Assembly: GCA_030789695.1 (NCBI GenBank)
Contig: CM061135.1
Location: 109,872,301 to 109,936,300, forward strand
DNA: 64,000 nt
Direction: 5' to 3'
Source of the DNA: Scilla litardierei
Taxonomy: Eukaryota; Streptophyta; Magnoliopsida; Asparagales; Asparagaceae
Under the pieces are notes generated by a model. It made no database searches. It saw only the letters and a list, made by a program, of their open reading frames with translations, and was not told the origin of the DNA. Shown here piece by piece: positions 24,220 through 35,438 of this stretch. Numbering within the stretch: the first letter of the stretch is position 1; each line of letters starts with the position of its first letter. A program made the translations under genes and the position numbers.

Positions 24220-25196
24220 ATGGCAGGAAGGCGATTCCCCCGTGGTGGTGGTAGTGGTGCGCCCCCTCATGACGAGGAGCCTGAGCGGGAGCCCACCAAT
24301 GGAGAGATGATGCGGATGATGCTTCAGATGATGCAGGTTCAGCAAGGCGTGCTCCTGCAAGTCCAGAATGCTGTTCGAGCTGGTCGGGCAATCCAGGATG
24401 CCCTCGCTCCGAGCCGGGAGCGAAGCAATTTCGGGAGCTGGGTCCCACTTATTTTGATGGGTCTGAGGGTCCTCTAGCTGTCGATGAGTGGATTCAGAAC
24501 ATTGAGAATAATTTGAAGATGGCGAAGATCAGCCCGGCTGGATGGGTTGATCTGGCGAAGAGGCAACTCAAGGATAATGCTCGGAACTGGTGGGATGCGG
24601 AAGAGAAGATGCTGGTGGAGCCGATAGCTTGGGCTACCTTTAAGTCCAGGTTTGATGAGGAGTTCTTTTCGAAGGCTGCTAGGAAGGAGATGCTGCAGCG
24701 CTTTATTGAGCTGAAGCAAGGGAGCTCGTCGGTGGGCCAGTACCACCAAGAGTTCACTAGGCTGAGTCGGTTCACACCAAAGATGGTGCATGATGCTGAT
24801 GAGAGGGCTCAGAGGTTCCTGCAAGGACTTGCTTTGGAGCTTCAGAGTTTTGTGTCTTCCTCTGATCTGGACTCTTATCAGAAGGTTCTAGTCGCTGCGA
24901 GGAGGCAGGAGCTGAACCTGAGCCAGAGGAGGGGACATGTTTCTGGTGCTAGGAAGATGCCTATGGAGCAGGCCAGGGCGGTGGTTAGGCCAGGATTCAG
25001 GCCCAACCAGCCAGTTCAGTTCAAGAGGCCAGGAGGGCCTAATCAGAAGACTTGCCATTTCTGTGGCAAGATCGGGCATATCAAGGATCAGTGTAGGAGA
25101 TTCCTGGGCCAGTGTGTTTTCTGGGGAGATCCTACCCATACCATGAAGGATTGTCCGAGGTCGAAGCAGCCTTGGAAGGCACCTGTTGCAGCATAG
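24220..25196 (+). pseudogene. gypsy gag, frameshifted
   Basis: About 325 codons. The ATG at 24220 opens a Met/Gln-rich N-terminus (MMRMMLQMMQ). The conserved capsid part beginning PTYFDGSEGPLAVDEW lies in a different frame from about 24423 on, so one frameshift lies between about 24350 and 24422. Further along are a capsid-type helix region (LKDNARNWWDAEE) and a CCHC zinc knuckle CHFCGKIGHIKDQC at about 25055-25096. A second knuckle-like CVFWGDPTHTMKDC has a Trp in place of a Cys. Gag would assemble the particle and bind RNA. The frame ends at a TAG (25194-25196) that probably replaced CAG; the frame continues into pol, so gag and pol were likely one open frame. Confidence 0.85.
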
Positions 25197-25344
25197 CCGT
25201 TGTAGCAGAGAGCGTCTGTTCCTGTTGGACGTGGAGCAGCTCTTGTTCCACAGAGGCAGGCTTTTTAGCAGGCTTTTCTGCCGAGGAGGCAGGCTTTTCT
25301 GATGACCGCTGTGCTGAGCGAGGCTGTGGATGAGGTTATTGCAG

Positions 25345-25458
25345 GTAATCCTCAATCTAGCTGTTACTTTCCTAGCTAGTTATGATTGTTAGATTATGTT
25401 GTTTGCTTGAACTTGATTGTTTGCTAGACTAGGGCTTGATTGTTAAATTGCTTGTTAG
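25345..25458 (+). other. Putative 114-bp GT-AG intron upstream of protease
   Basis: GTAATCC...TTGTTAG is T-rich with stops in all frames. Removing it joins ...EVIAG to VVLVCTFPARVLFDSG in the frame used by gag upstream and protease downstream. The LTR element family would normally read straight through here. Confidence 0.6.
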
Positions 25459-27878
25459 GTGTGGTTTTGGTGTGCACATTTCCTGCACGAGTTCTCTTTG
25501 ACTCTGGTGCGTCGATGTGCATTATTTCTCGGAGCTTCGTGGAGAAGCATTCCTTGTCGATGTCCCCTCTTTCCAAGAGTTGGAATATCGTTACAGGGAA
25601 TGGCGTGGTCTCGGTGCATCGTGGTTGCAATTCTTGCTCGTTGGTGGTTTGTGGACATGAGCTTTACGCTGATTTCATTGTCCACGACATCATCAACTAT
25701 GATGCGGTCCTTGGGATGGATTGGCTTGCGAGCTTCTATGCTACGGTCGACTGTCGGAGGAAGAAGGTGGTATTCGAGATTCCCGGACATCCGGTATTTG
25801 AGTTCAACCGAGGTAGCAGTTCGCTTAGCCCTGTCAGATTTCGGGCCAGTCCGGTGGAGATCGTGGCTATGCAGATGGAGCTGGAGAGGCCAGCGGTTGT
25901 GCGGGACTTCGATGACGTCTTCCCCGAGGAGATGTCTGGGTTGCCACCCGATCGAGCTCTCGAGTTTTCGATTGATCTTATTCCAGGAGCGCAACCGATT
26001 TCGAAGGCGCCTTATCGTATGGCACCCGCTGAGTTGGAGGAATTGCAGAAGCAGCTGGATGAGCTTTTGTAGAAGGGTTATATCAATCCTAGTGTGTCTC
26101 CGTGGGGAGCACCGGTGCTGCTGGTGAAGAAGAAGGATGGTTCGCGTCGCATGTGCGTGGACTATCGGGAGCAGAATGCGGTGACCATCAAGAATAAATA
26201 CATGTTGCCTCGCATTGATGATATTTTTGATTAGCTTGGAGGTTCGAGGGTGTTTTCGAAGTTGGATCTGAGGAGTGGTTATCATCAGCTGAAGGTGAAG
26301 AAGGAAGATGTTCCGAAGACAGCATTCAGGACGAAGTATGGACACTGCGAGTTTGTGGTTATGCCTTTCGGTATAACCAATGCACCCGCAGTTTTCATGA
26401 ATCTGATGAATCTGATTTTCTACGACTTTTTGGATAAGTTTGTCGTTATCTTTATTGACAACATTCTGATCTATTCAAAGTTGGAGGAAGAGCATGCCTC
26501 GCACTTGAGGACAGTATTGGAGATTTTGAGGAAGCATCGGTTGTATGCTAAGTTTTCGAAGTGCGAGTTTTGGCTGGACAGAGTTGCTTTTCTCGGGCAC
26601 GTGGTGACTGGAGATGGTATTTCAGTGGATCCCGAGAAGATCATGGCCATCAGAGAGTGGCCTGTTCCGCAGTCAGCGTCTGAGATCAGGAGTTTCCTTG
26701 GGCTTGCTGGTTACTATCGGCGCTTCATTAAGGACTTTTCTCGTATTGCTGAGCCGATGACCAGATTGACGCGGAAGGATGTGCCTTTTGTTTGGTCGGG
26801 TGATTGTGAGACTGCGTTTGGCGTCCTGAGGGAGAGATTGACGACTGCCCCTATTATTATTGTGCCTGATCGCAGCGGTGGATTCGAGATCTTTTGCGAT
26901 GCTTCTGGCAAGGGTCTCGGTTGTGTGTTGCATCAGCACGGGCATGTTGTGGCGTATGCTTCGCATCAGCTCAAGACTCATGAGAAGAATTACTCGACAC
27001 ACGACTTGGAGTTGGCTGCTGTTGTGTTTGCGCTCAAGATTTGGAGGCACTTCTTGCTGAGTGAGAAAGTGAAGATCTTCATCGATCACAAAAGCTTGAA
27101 GTATATTTTCACTCAGAAGGAGCTCAACATGCGACATCGTCGATGGTTTGAGCTCATGGCGGATTATGAGTTTGATTTGCAGTATCACCCTGGCAAGGTG
27201 AATGTGGTTCCTGATGCGCTGAGTAGGCTTCCAGCGGTGATGATTTTGACTTTGCAGTGGAGATTGCATCAGGATTTTTGCGAGTCTGGTGTTGAGATTG
27301 TTCTTCCTGGGGAGGCTTCTTCATTGATGAGTATGCAGATTCAGTCGACGATTGTGGATCAGATCAAGGCTGGCCAGGCTGAGGATCCGAAGCTGGTGAA
27401 GATTCGGGAGCAGGTGGAAGCCGGTCTGCGGACTGACTTTTTGGTTCATGAGGATGGCTCGCTGAGATTTGGAGCTAGGTTGTGTGTGCCAGCTGGGGAT
27501 ATTAGAGAGGAGTTGATGGTGGAGGCACACAGTTCGTCGTATTCTGTGCATCCTGGTGGGACCAAGATGTACAAGGATCTTCGTCTGAACTATTGGTGGC
27601 ATGGTATGAAGAGGAGTGTGGCTCGGAGTGTAGCCAAGTGCTTGGTTTGCCAGCAGGTGAAGGTGGAGCATCAGCGTACGGCAGGGTTGCTACAATCGCT
27701 TCCGATTCCAGAGTGGAAGTGGCAACACATCACTATGGATTTCGTGACTGGACTACCTCGGAGTCCGAAGCAGAATGACGCGATTTGGGTGATCGTAGAT
27801 CGATTGACCAAATCCGCGCACTTTATTCCGTTTTGAGTAGGACAGTCCACTGAGGTGCTAGCAAGGAGATACATGGAG

Positions 27879-27950
27879 GTAAATTCTTTTACTCTCCATT
27901 TCTATTTCCTTTTTCCTAGTTTGGATAGTGATGTAACGTGAATCGTGCAG
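27879..27950 (+). other. Putative 72-bp GT-AG intron inside integrase
   Basis: GTAAATTC...CGTGCAG is pyrimidine-rich and contains an in-frame TGA. Removal joins ...RRYME to [10 protein letters not shown], the uninterrupted integrase core expected in the family. Confidence 0.65.
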
Positions 27951-28883
27951 GAGGTCGTGCGACTTCACGGAGTCCCTGTGAGTATCGTGTCGGATAGAGA
28001 CACAAGGTTCACATCTCAGTTCTGGCAGAGTTTACAGAAGAGTTTGGGTACGCGTCTGAGTTTCAGCACGGCGTACCATCCGCAGACGGATGGCCAGTCC
28101 GAGAGGACGATTCAGATCTTGGAGGACATGCTGAGGGCGTGCATGTTGGATTTCATGGGTTCGTGGGAGGACCATTTGCATTTGGTGGAGTTCTCTTACA
28201 ACAACAGCTTCCAGGCGTCCATTGGCATGGCGCCTTTCGCCGCATTATATGGGAGGAAATGTCGATCGCCATTGAGTTGGGATGACGTTGGTGATCGGGA
28301 GCTGTTGGGACCTGAGATGATGATGGAGGCCGTGGATGTTGTCAGGAACATTCGGGAGAGGTTGAGGATTGCTCAGGACCATTTTAAGCATTAGGCGGAT
28401 GCTAAACGGCGTCCTTTGGAGTTTCAGCCGGGCGACCATGTGTTCTTGAAGATTTCCCCGAATCGTGGAGTGATTCGCTTTGGAAAGTGAGGGAAGTTGA
28501 GCCCGCGATACATTGGACCGTTTGACATTCTGGAGAGAGTTGGCGAGGTAGCCTACCGCTTAGCCTTGCCGCCATCTTTGGAAGGAGTTCATAATTTTTT
28601 CCATGTGTCGCAGCTTCGTCGATACATTAGTGATCCATCTCATGCTGTGGATTTTTGGGAGATTACCGTTCGCCCTGATATGACGTATGACCAGCAGCCA
28701 GTGCAGATTCTGGACAGGCGTCAGAAATCGCTCCGAAACAAGGTTGTCAATCTTGTGAGGGTGATGTGGCGACACAGCTCGCCCAGAGAGTCTACTTGGG
28801 AGAATGAGGATGAGATGCGAGAGCGTTTCCCACTTTTGTTCCCAGACACGTGAGTGTTGAGAAATTCCGAGGACGGAATTTTT

Positions 28884-28899
28884 CTTAAGTTGGGGATGA
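28884..28899 (+). promoter_or_regulatory. Polypurine tract of the gypsy element
   Basis: AAGTTGGGGATGA ends directly at the 3' LTR start TGTAACG, after GAGGACGGAATTTTT as in Tekay/Del-like elements. Confidence 0.75.
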
Positions 28900-29167
28900 T
28901 GTAACGACTGGTTTTCATGTATTTGGATTATCTATATTATATATATGTTTTAGTGGATTTTCTCCTTATGCGTGGTTTTCGTCTCCGTAACTTTCATTTT
29001 CGATCGTTTCGTCGTGATTTTCTAGCTTCTTCCTTAGAATCGTTGATCTTGGGGTAAGTCGCTCATGACGAACTTCAAATCGCTCATATTTTAGAGTTAG
29101 AATGATCCTAGAAGCCGTAGGAATCTTCCTAGAACTTCGCGCTTCAATTCGGCACTTTTAGTGCACT

Positions 29168-29585
29168 TTAGTTGGTTCAAGAAGGGGGACCAACCGACTA
29201 GATTTAGATCTAGTCGGTCAGGAACTCTACTGGAACCGACTAGTTCATTGAATCAATTGTACAGGAATTACTGTTCACTTTTAGTCGGTCTAAGAACAAC
29301 CACCGATCGACTAGATGTGATACTAGTCGGTCAGAACTTGCTCTCAGACCGACTAGTTTCTTTGATTAATTTTACCTGAGTTACTGTTTATCGTTAGTCG
29401 GTTTATGAACACTCACCGATCGACTAGGTTGCAAACTAGTCGGTCGACGGGCCTGCACAGACCGACTAACTCACTACCCAGATTTATTTCTCTTTTTTGA
29501 TGTTTGGTGTTAGTCGGTCACAGTTAACCGACCGACCGACTAGTTCTCAAACTAGTCGGTCAGCCAACCTTCTTTGACCGACTAA
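29168..29585 (+). repeat. Four tandem units of CCGACTAG cores, 3' LTR copy
   Basis: Counterpart of 22010-22427 with the same alternating cores and spacing. Confidence 0.88.
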
Positions 29586-29627
29586 TCAACCCAGAAACCC
29601 AAATTTTTGGGCAGCCGTCAGCTCTTC

Positions 29628-29637
29628 CTATTTAAAC
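29628..29637 (+). promoter_or_regulatory. TATA-like box of the 3' LTR
   Basis: CTATTTAAAC, same context as in the 5' LTR; from here transcription could run into the flanking satellite. Confidence 0.45.
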
Positions 29638-31232
29638 CCCCCAAACGTTTTTCTTTTCTTCTTTCATTTTCTCCTGAGCCTCCTTCTTCTCCAAATCATC
29701 ATCCATCTTCCCCTAGCCTTCCTCCTTCATCAAGAGCTCCTCTCCCTCTCCATTTTGGCCGGCCACCACCTCTAGGTCGCTGGAAAACCCCCAAAATCCC
29801 CAAAACCCCATTTCTCCAGATTTTCTCCCCATTTCCAGATCTGAACCCTAGTTTCCCGGATCGTTTCTTCCGTCGCCGTGCTTGTTCGGCATCGTTCTTC
29901 CGCTAACGATTCGCGACTTTCCCCGTAGATTAGCGTTTGTGAGACGAACCTTCGTGATCGTCAACCTCGGTGCTAGGCAAGTGAAACTTGCCACTTAGTG
30001 TTTTGGGCCATGTCTTAGGCCATTGGCTTGTTGTAGGCGTAAAAGAGACTAGGCAACGAAATGATACTCGCCTAGGCGCAATTTTAGGAACTAGCTTGAC
30101 AACGAAGTTAGATCCGTCGTTTATCATGTTGCATAAGTACTACCATGTCACGTTTAATTTTAATTAACGGTACGCGAATTAATTGTTATCCATGTTGAAT
30201 GTCGCATTCGTAGCACACTACAATACTTGTGTTTCCTGGATCGTGTTCCAGAAGCGGGCCACGTGAGTTGGTTGATAGCCAATGCCCGATCTACTTGTTT
30301 CCGGCTAGGCACCTGCATTGCAGGCATAACCCTACGCCATATGTGTTAAATACACTTCCTGGCTCGTGATCCAGAAGCGAGCATTCCGTGTTCGGGGTAA
30401 TGCCCTGGCTCGATACACGTAGAGAGGGGTAGGGATAAGCGGTCACCTGAGCTTACGAGTTGGCCCGATCAGCCACTCTAGCCAGCAGACGAAATCTCTG
30501 TGCACGACTTGTTTACTTGACGTGTTTACTTGACTTGTTCACTTGACGTGAACTACTTGACTTGTACTTGTCCGTGTTTTTTACTTGTAAAACTTGTTAT
30601 CCATGATATACTTGCTACTTGTACTTCCCTTTACTTGTCTCTTCCATACTATACTTGCCATGTTATGCATCACACTATAACTGCTAGGTTGTTAGTGTAC
30701 TTTCCTTTCAGTTTCCTTGCCCAAGTCTTTTAGACTTGCTGACATGTGCCCCTTTACTCTTTTGGGTGACACATGTTAGATCCCGAGCCTGAGAGTGCTG
30801 CGGAGGATGTGGTGTTTGCTGACGCTGAGTCAGAACCTGCGTTCGTTGAGGAGTACGTGGACACTGGGGACCAGTCCTAGTGTCTTCGTTGAGCATTCCC
30901 TTTTGTTTTAGACTGCTGTAGTTGTCGGTGCGCAGCACCTATACTTTGTTATGTTGTGGTTTTGTTGGCCATGTTTTGGGCCTTTAGACTCTTTCCTTTA
31001 GCCTGGTGGATTTTCTGGATGTTGAATATTATTGTGAACAATTTCTGAGAGTGGATTATTTATATATCAGTCTCTCTTTCTTGTTATTATTATTGTTGTT
31101 CTGTTTGCAGTTACAGGGACCTGCTTTGAAATTTTTAAATTGACGCTTATCAGGCGTGTGGCTTCACAGCTCCACGTCTGTGCGGACCTTCTCACGTCTC
31201 GCCTCCATAGCTTTGGGAAGCGGGGCGTGACA

Positions 31233-32826
31233 CCTAATTTTGTCTTCTCTTATTTTTATATTGAAGTGGCATTCACACGGTTTTTACGGATATTTTTGCG
31301 GATTTTTTTGACGTTGAAGCTATTTTCTACATTTTCTATAAGATATGGATCTTTTTATTATATAATTTGGGGTTTAAGCCTAATTTTGTCTTCTCTTATT
31401 TTTCAGATTAAGATGGCGATATCCCGGTTCCAAAGGAAATTTTGCGGGTTTTCTTGCTATTGGCTATTTTCAAAATTTTCTGTAAGATATGTATCTTTAT
31501 AATAAAAGATGATTTTTCTAGCCTAATTTTGTCTTCTCTAATTTTTTGGTTGAAGATGGTGATCTCTCTGTTCAAACAGACATTTTTGCAGATTTTACTT
31601 AGCTCGGAGCTATTTTCTGTATTTTCTGGAAGATTGTGTCTTTTAGTTAAATTATATGATTTTTTTCCCTAATTTTGCAATCTCTTATTTTTCAATTGAA
31701 GATAGCGATCTCTCTGTTCCAACGGACATTTCCACAGATTTTTCTGAGCTCGGTCGATTTTCTACATTTTCGGGAAGATATGGATCATTTTATTAAATGA
31801 TATCATTTTTGGCCAAATTTTATCTTCTCTTATTGTTTATTTGAAAATGTCAATCTCCCTGTTCCAACGGGTATTTTTGGGGATTTTTTGTGATCAGGGA
31901 TATTTTCTATTGAAGAAATGAATCTTTTTGTTAAATGATATGATTTTTAGCCTAATTTTATCTTCTCTTATTTTCAGTTGAAGATGGAGATCCCCTGGTT
32001 CCAACGGACATTTTTGTGGAATTTTCTGAGCACGGGACTATTTTTCTAGTTTTTGTGAAGTTATGGATCTTTTTATTAAATGATATGATTTTTTTGGCCT
32101 AAATTTATCTTCTCCTATTTTTCAATTGAAGATGGCGATCTCCCGGTTCATATGGATATTTTTGCATAATATTCTGTCCTCGGTGCTATTTCCTAAATTT
32201 TCTTGAAGATAAGGATATTTTTGAATAATATGATTTTTGGCCTAATTTTGTCTTCTCTTATTTTTCTGTTGAAGATGACGATCTTCCGGTCCTAACGAAA
32301 ATTTTTGCGAATTTTTCGAAGTCCGGTGCTATTTTCTACATTTTATGGAAGGTATGAATTTTTTATTAAATGATAAGATTTTTATATCCTACGTTTTTCT
32401 TCTCTTATTTTTTCAGTTAAATATTGTGATCTGCTGGTTTCAGCGGACATTTTTACTAATTTTTGTTACCTTGGGGCTATTTTTCTTCATTTTATGAAGA
32501 TATGGATCATTTCGTTGAAGGCTATGATTTTTGGCCTAATGTTGTCTTCTCTTATTTTTCAGTTGAAGATGACGTGCTCAAGGTTCCAACGGGGATTTTT
32601 GCGGGTTTTTTGAGCTTGTGGCTATTTTTTATATTTTCTAGAATATATGGATCTTTTTATTAAATAATATGAATTTTGGCCTAGTTTTATCTTCTCATAT
32701 TTTTAGATGAAGATGGCGATCTCTCAGTTCCAACGGACATTTTTGCAGATTTTTCTAAGCTATGTGATATTTTCTACATTTTCTGTCAGATATACATCTT
32801 TAGATTAAATGATATGATTTTTATAA
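31233..32826 (+). repeat. 147-bp satellite array, block 4
   Basis: The array resumes in the interrupted monomer directly after the gypsy element (CCTAATTTTGTCTTCTC). It includes the CAGCG variant monomer at about 32418. Confidence 0.93.
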
Positions 32827-32980
32827 TCAAGCATGCAAACAGAAGTGAATGAGATAGAAAACGGGTGCTCTAAGTGTTATAATGATGCGTGAACCTAGGT
32901 GCATTACCCAACAAAGCACATACTAGATACTATTTCATGCATGCAATTTCAATTCATATCAGGCATTAAATTAGAGAGAA
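32827..32980. other. 154-bp non-satellite insert, unknown origin
   Basis: The stretch GCATGCAAACAGAAG to TTAGAGAGAA does not match the monomer or any other element here. GCATGC occurs at both ends (about 32831 and 32938) but longer terminal inverted repeats are not seen. No open frame of note. Confidence 0.55.
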
Positions 32981-34938
32981 TTCTTTTATTTTTTAGTTGA
33001 AAGTAGCGATCTCTCTGTTCCAACGGATATTTTTGTGGATTGTTCTGAGCTCGGTGCTATTTTCTAAATTTTATTAAATATACAGATATTTTTATCAATT
33101 GATTTGATTTTTTACCTTAATTTTGTCCATTATTATTTTTAACTGAAGATGTCGATCTCCTGCTTTCAACGGACATTTTTGCAGATATTTCTGAGCTTGC
33201 CATGATTTTTCTCCATTTTCAGGAAGTTATGGATTTTTTATTAAATAAATGATTTTTGGCCTAATTTTGTCTTCTCTTTTTTATTTGAAGATGACGAACT
33301 CCGATTTCCAACAAACATTTGTGCGGATTTTTCAAAGATCCGGTCTAATTTCTAAATTTTCTAGAAGATATTGATTTTTATATTAAGTGATATGATTTTA
33401 TAGCCTAATTTTGTCTCCTCTTATTTTTCAGTTGAAGATGGCGATTTCCCAGTTCCAACGGATATTTTTGCATCTTTTGTGAGCTTGAGACTATTTTTCT
33501 ACATTTTCGAAAAGTTATATATCTTTTTATTAAATGATTTGATTTTTAGGCCTAATTTTGTCTTCTCTTATTTTTCAGTGAAGATACCGATTGCCCGGTT
33601 CTAATTGACATTTTAAAGGATTTTTCTGAGCTTCAGACTAATTCTAAATTTTCTGTAAGATATAAATCTTTGTGTTAAATGAAATGATTTTTATAGCCTA
33701 ATTTTGTTTTCTCTGATTTTTTTAGTTGAAGATGGCGATCTCCCTGATCCAACGGCCATTTTTGGATTTTTCTAAACTCGAAACAGTTTCCTAAAGCTTT
33801 TTGAAGATATGGATGGATCGTTTTATTAAATGATATGATTTTATAGACTAAGTTTTGCTTTTTTTATCTTAGTTGAATATGGTGATCTCCATGTTCCAAC
33901 AGAAATTTTTGCGGAATTTTTTAAGCTCCGGGTTGACATTTTCTGCAAGATATGAATCTTTATATTAAATGATGTGATTTTTATGGCCTAATTTTGTTTT
34001 CTCTTATTTTTCAGATGAAGATGGCAGTCTCCCAGTTCCAAAGGACATTTTTCGGATTTTTCTTAGCGCTGCGCTATTTTTTATATTTTCCGGAAGGTAT
34101 GAATATTTTGATTAAATGATATGATTTTTATGGCCTAATTTTGTCTTCTCTTATTTTCGTTTAATAGGACGATCTCCAATTTTCAACGGAAATTTCTGTG
34201 TGTTTTTCTGAGTCCGGTGCTCTTTTCCATATCATTTGGAAGATAAGGATCTTTGTATTAATTGATATGATTTTTGTTGCCTAATTTTGTCTTTTCTTAT
34301 TTTCCAGTTGATGATGGTGTTCTTTTTATTTAAGGATATGATTTTTTTGGCCATATTTTGTCTTCGATTATATTTCGGTTGAAGATCGCGACCTCCCAAT
34401 TCCAACAGACTTTTTTGTGGATTTTTCTTAGCACCGGGCAATTTTTCACATTTTTTGGAAGCTAAAATCGTTTTAATAAATGACACAGAGAAGACAAAAT
34501 TAGGCCAAAAATGTCCGTTGAAACCGAGAAATCGCCATCTTCAACTGATAATATTTTTATATATCATTTTCTGAGCTTAGTGCTATTTTCTTCATTTTGT
34601 GAAAGATACTGATCTTTTATTAAGTTATATGATTTTTATAGCCTAAATTTGTCTTCTCTTATTTTTTAGTTGAAGATATCAATCTTTTTATTAAATGATA
34701 TGATATTTTGGCCTAATTTTCTCTTCCCTTATATTTTGATTGAAGATGACGATCTCCCGGTTCCAACGGATATTTTTACAGATTTTTTCGAGGGCCGTGC
34801 TATTTTCCACTTTTCTGGAAGATATGTATCATTTTATTAAATGAAATGACATTTTGGCCTAATTTTATCTTCTCTTATATTTTGGTTGAGGATGTCAATC
34901 TCTCAGCTTCAACAGACATTTTTATGGATTTTTTTGAG
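32981..34938 (+). repeat. 147-bp satellite array, block 5
   Basis: Plus-oriented monomers up to the assembly gap, including the half-monomer at about 34307. Confidence 0.93.
34486..34548 (-). repeat. Inverted satellite module, shortened copy 3
   Basis: Same sequence as the module at 9083 but only about 63 bp: AGAGAAGACAAAATTAGGCC, GTCCGTTGAAACCGAG, CCATCTTCAACTGA. The central part is deleted. Half-monomers flank it at about 34307 and 34668. Confidence 0.85.
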
Positions 34939-35438
34939 NNNNNNNNNNNNNNNNNNNNNNNNNNNNNNNNNNNNNNNNNNNNNNNNNNNNNNNNNNNNNN
35001 NNNNNNNNNNNNNNNNNNNNNNNNNNNNNNNNNNNNNNNNNNNNNNNNNNNNNNNNNNNNNNNNNNNNNNNNNNNNNNNNNNNNNNNNNNNNNNNNNNNN
35101 NNNNNNNNNNNNNNNNNNNNNNNNNNNNNNNNNNNNNNNNNNNNNNNNNNNNNNNNNNNNNNNNNNNNNNNNNNNNNNNNNNNNNNNNNNNNNNNNNNNN
35201 NNNNNNNNNNNNNNNNNNNNNNNNNNNNNNNNNNNNNNNNNNNNNNNNNNNNNNNNNNNNNNNNNNNNNNNNNNNNNNNNNNNNNNNNNNNNNNNNNNNN
35301 NNNNNNNNNNNNNNNNNNNNNNNNNNNNNNNNNNNNNNNNNNNNNNNNNNNNNNNNNNNNNNNNNNNNNNNNNNNNNNNNNNNNNNNNNNNNNNNNNNNN
35401 NNNNNNNNNNNNNNNNNNNNNNNNNNNNNNNNNNNNNN
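34939..35438. other. Assembly gap of exactly 500 N
   Basis: A round 500-N run is usually a scaffolding placeholder. Satellite lies to the left and the 3' part of a copia element to the right, so the element's 5' LTR and most of its coding region are missing from the assembly here. Confidence 0.95.

Larger units (their letters stand above)
25197..28853 (+). pseudogene. gypsy pol (protease, RT, RNase H, integrase, chromodomain-like), inactivated
   Basis: Domains in order: aspartic protease with LFDSGAS (catalytic Asp at 25500) and GMDW; reverse transcriptase with LDLRSGYHQ and FGITNAP, and the catalytic motif read as FIDN (26451-26462) where FIDD is expected; RNase H with DASGKG (Asp at about 26898); integrase with HHCC finger and catalytic Asp at about 27737, Asp at 27993 and Glu at 28101; a C-terminal GPF region and a chromodomain-like tail (STWENEDEMRERFPLLF). 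In-frame stops lie at 25203, 25266, 26070, 26232, 27834, 28392 and 28488, besides 25194 ending gag. Reading is continuous in one frame only if segments 25345-25458 and 27879-27950 are removed as introns. Not functional as it stands. Confidence 0.9.
21741..31232 (+). mobile_element. Ty3/gypsy chromovirus (Tekay/Del-like), complete but inactivated
   Basis: Two LTRs of 2332 and 2333 bp enclose gag, protease, reverse transcriptase, RNase H, integrase and a C-terminal chromodomain-like region in gypsy order. Each LTR starts TGTAACGACTGG and ends CGTGACA. The element interrupts a satellite monomer and is flanked by the direct duplication CCTAA (21736-21740 and 31233-31237). LTRs look about 98% alike where compared by eye. 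No primer site complementary to initiator tRNA-Met was recognised after 24072. The lineage is inferred from the GAGGACGGAATTTTT to GGGGATGATGTAACG end and the chromodomain-like tail. Confidence 0.93.
28900..31232 (+). repeat. 3' LTR of the gypsy element
   Basis: 2333 bp, TG...CA, followed by the CCTAA duplication. Compared with the 5' LTR I see scattered substitutions and single-base indels (five differences in the first 340 bp or so). It contains the matching core-repeat cluster and TATA-like box. Confidence 0.95.

Noticed and set aside
32827..32980. Possible MITE (GCATGC near both ends)
   Set aside because: Terminal inverted repeat limited to about 7 bp and no clear target duplication.
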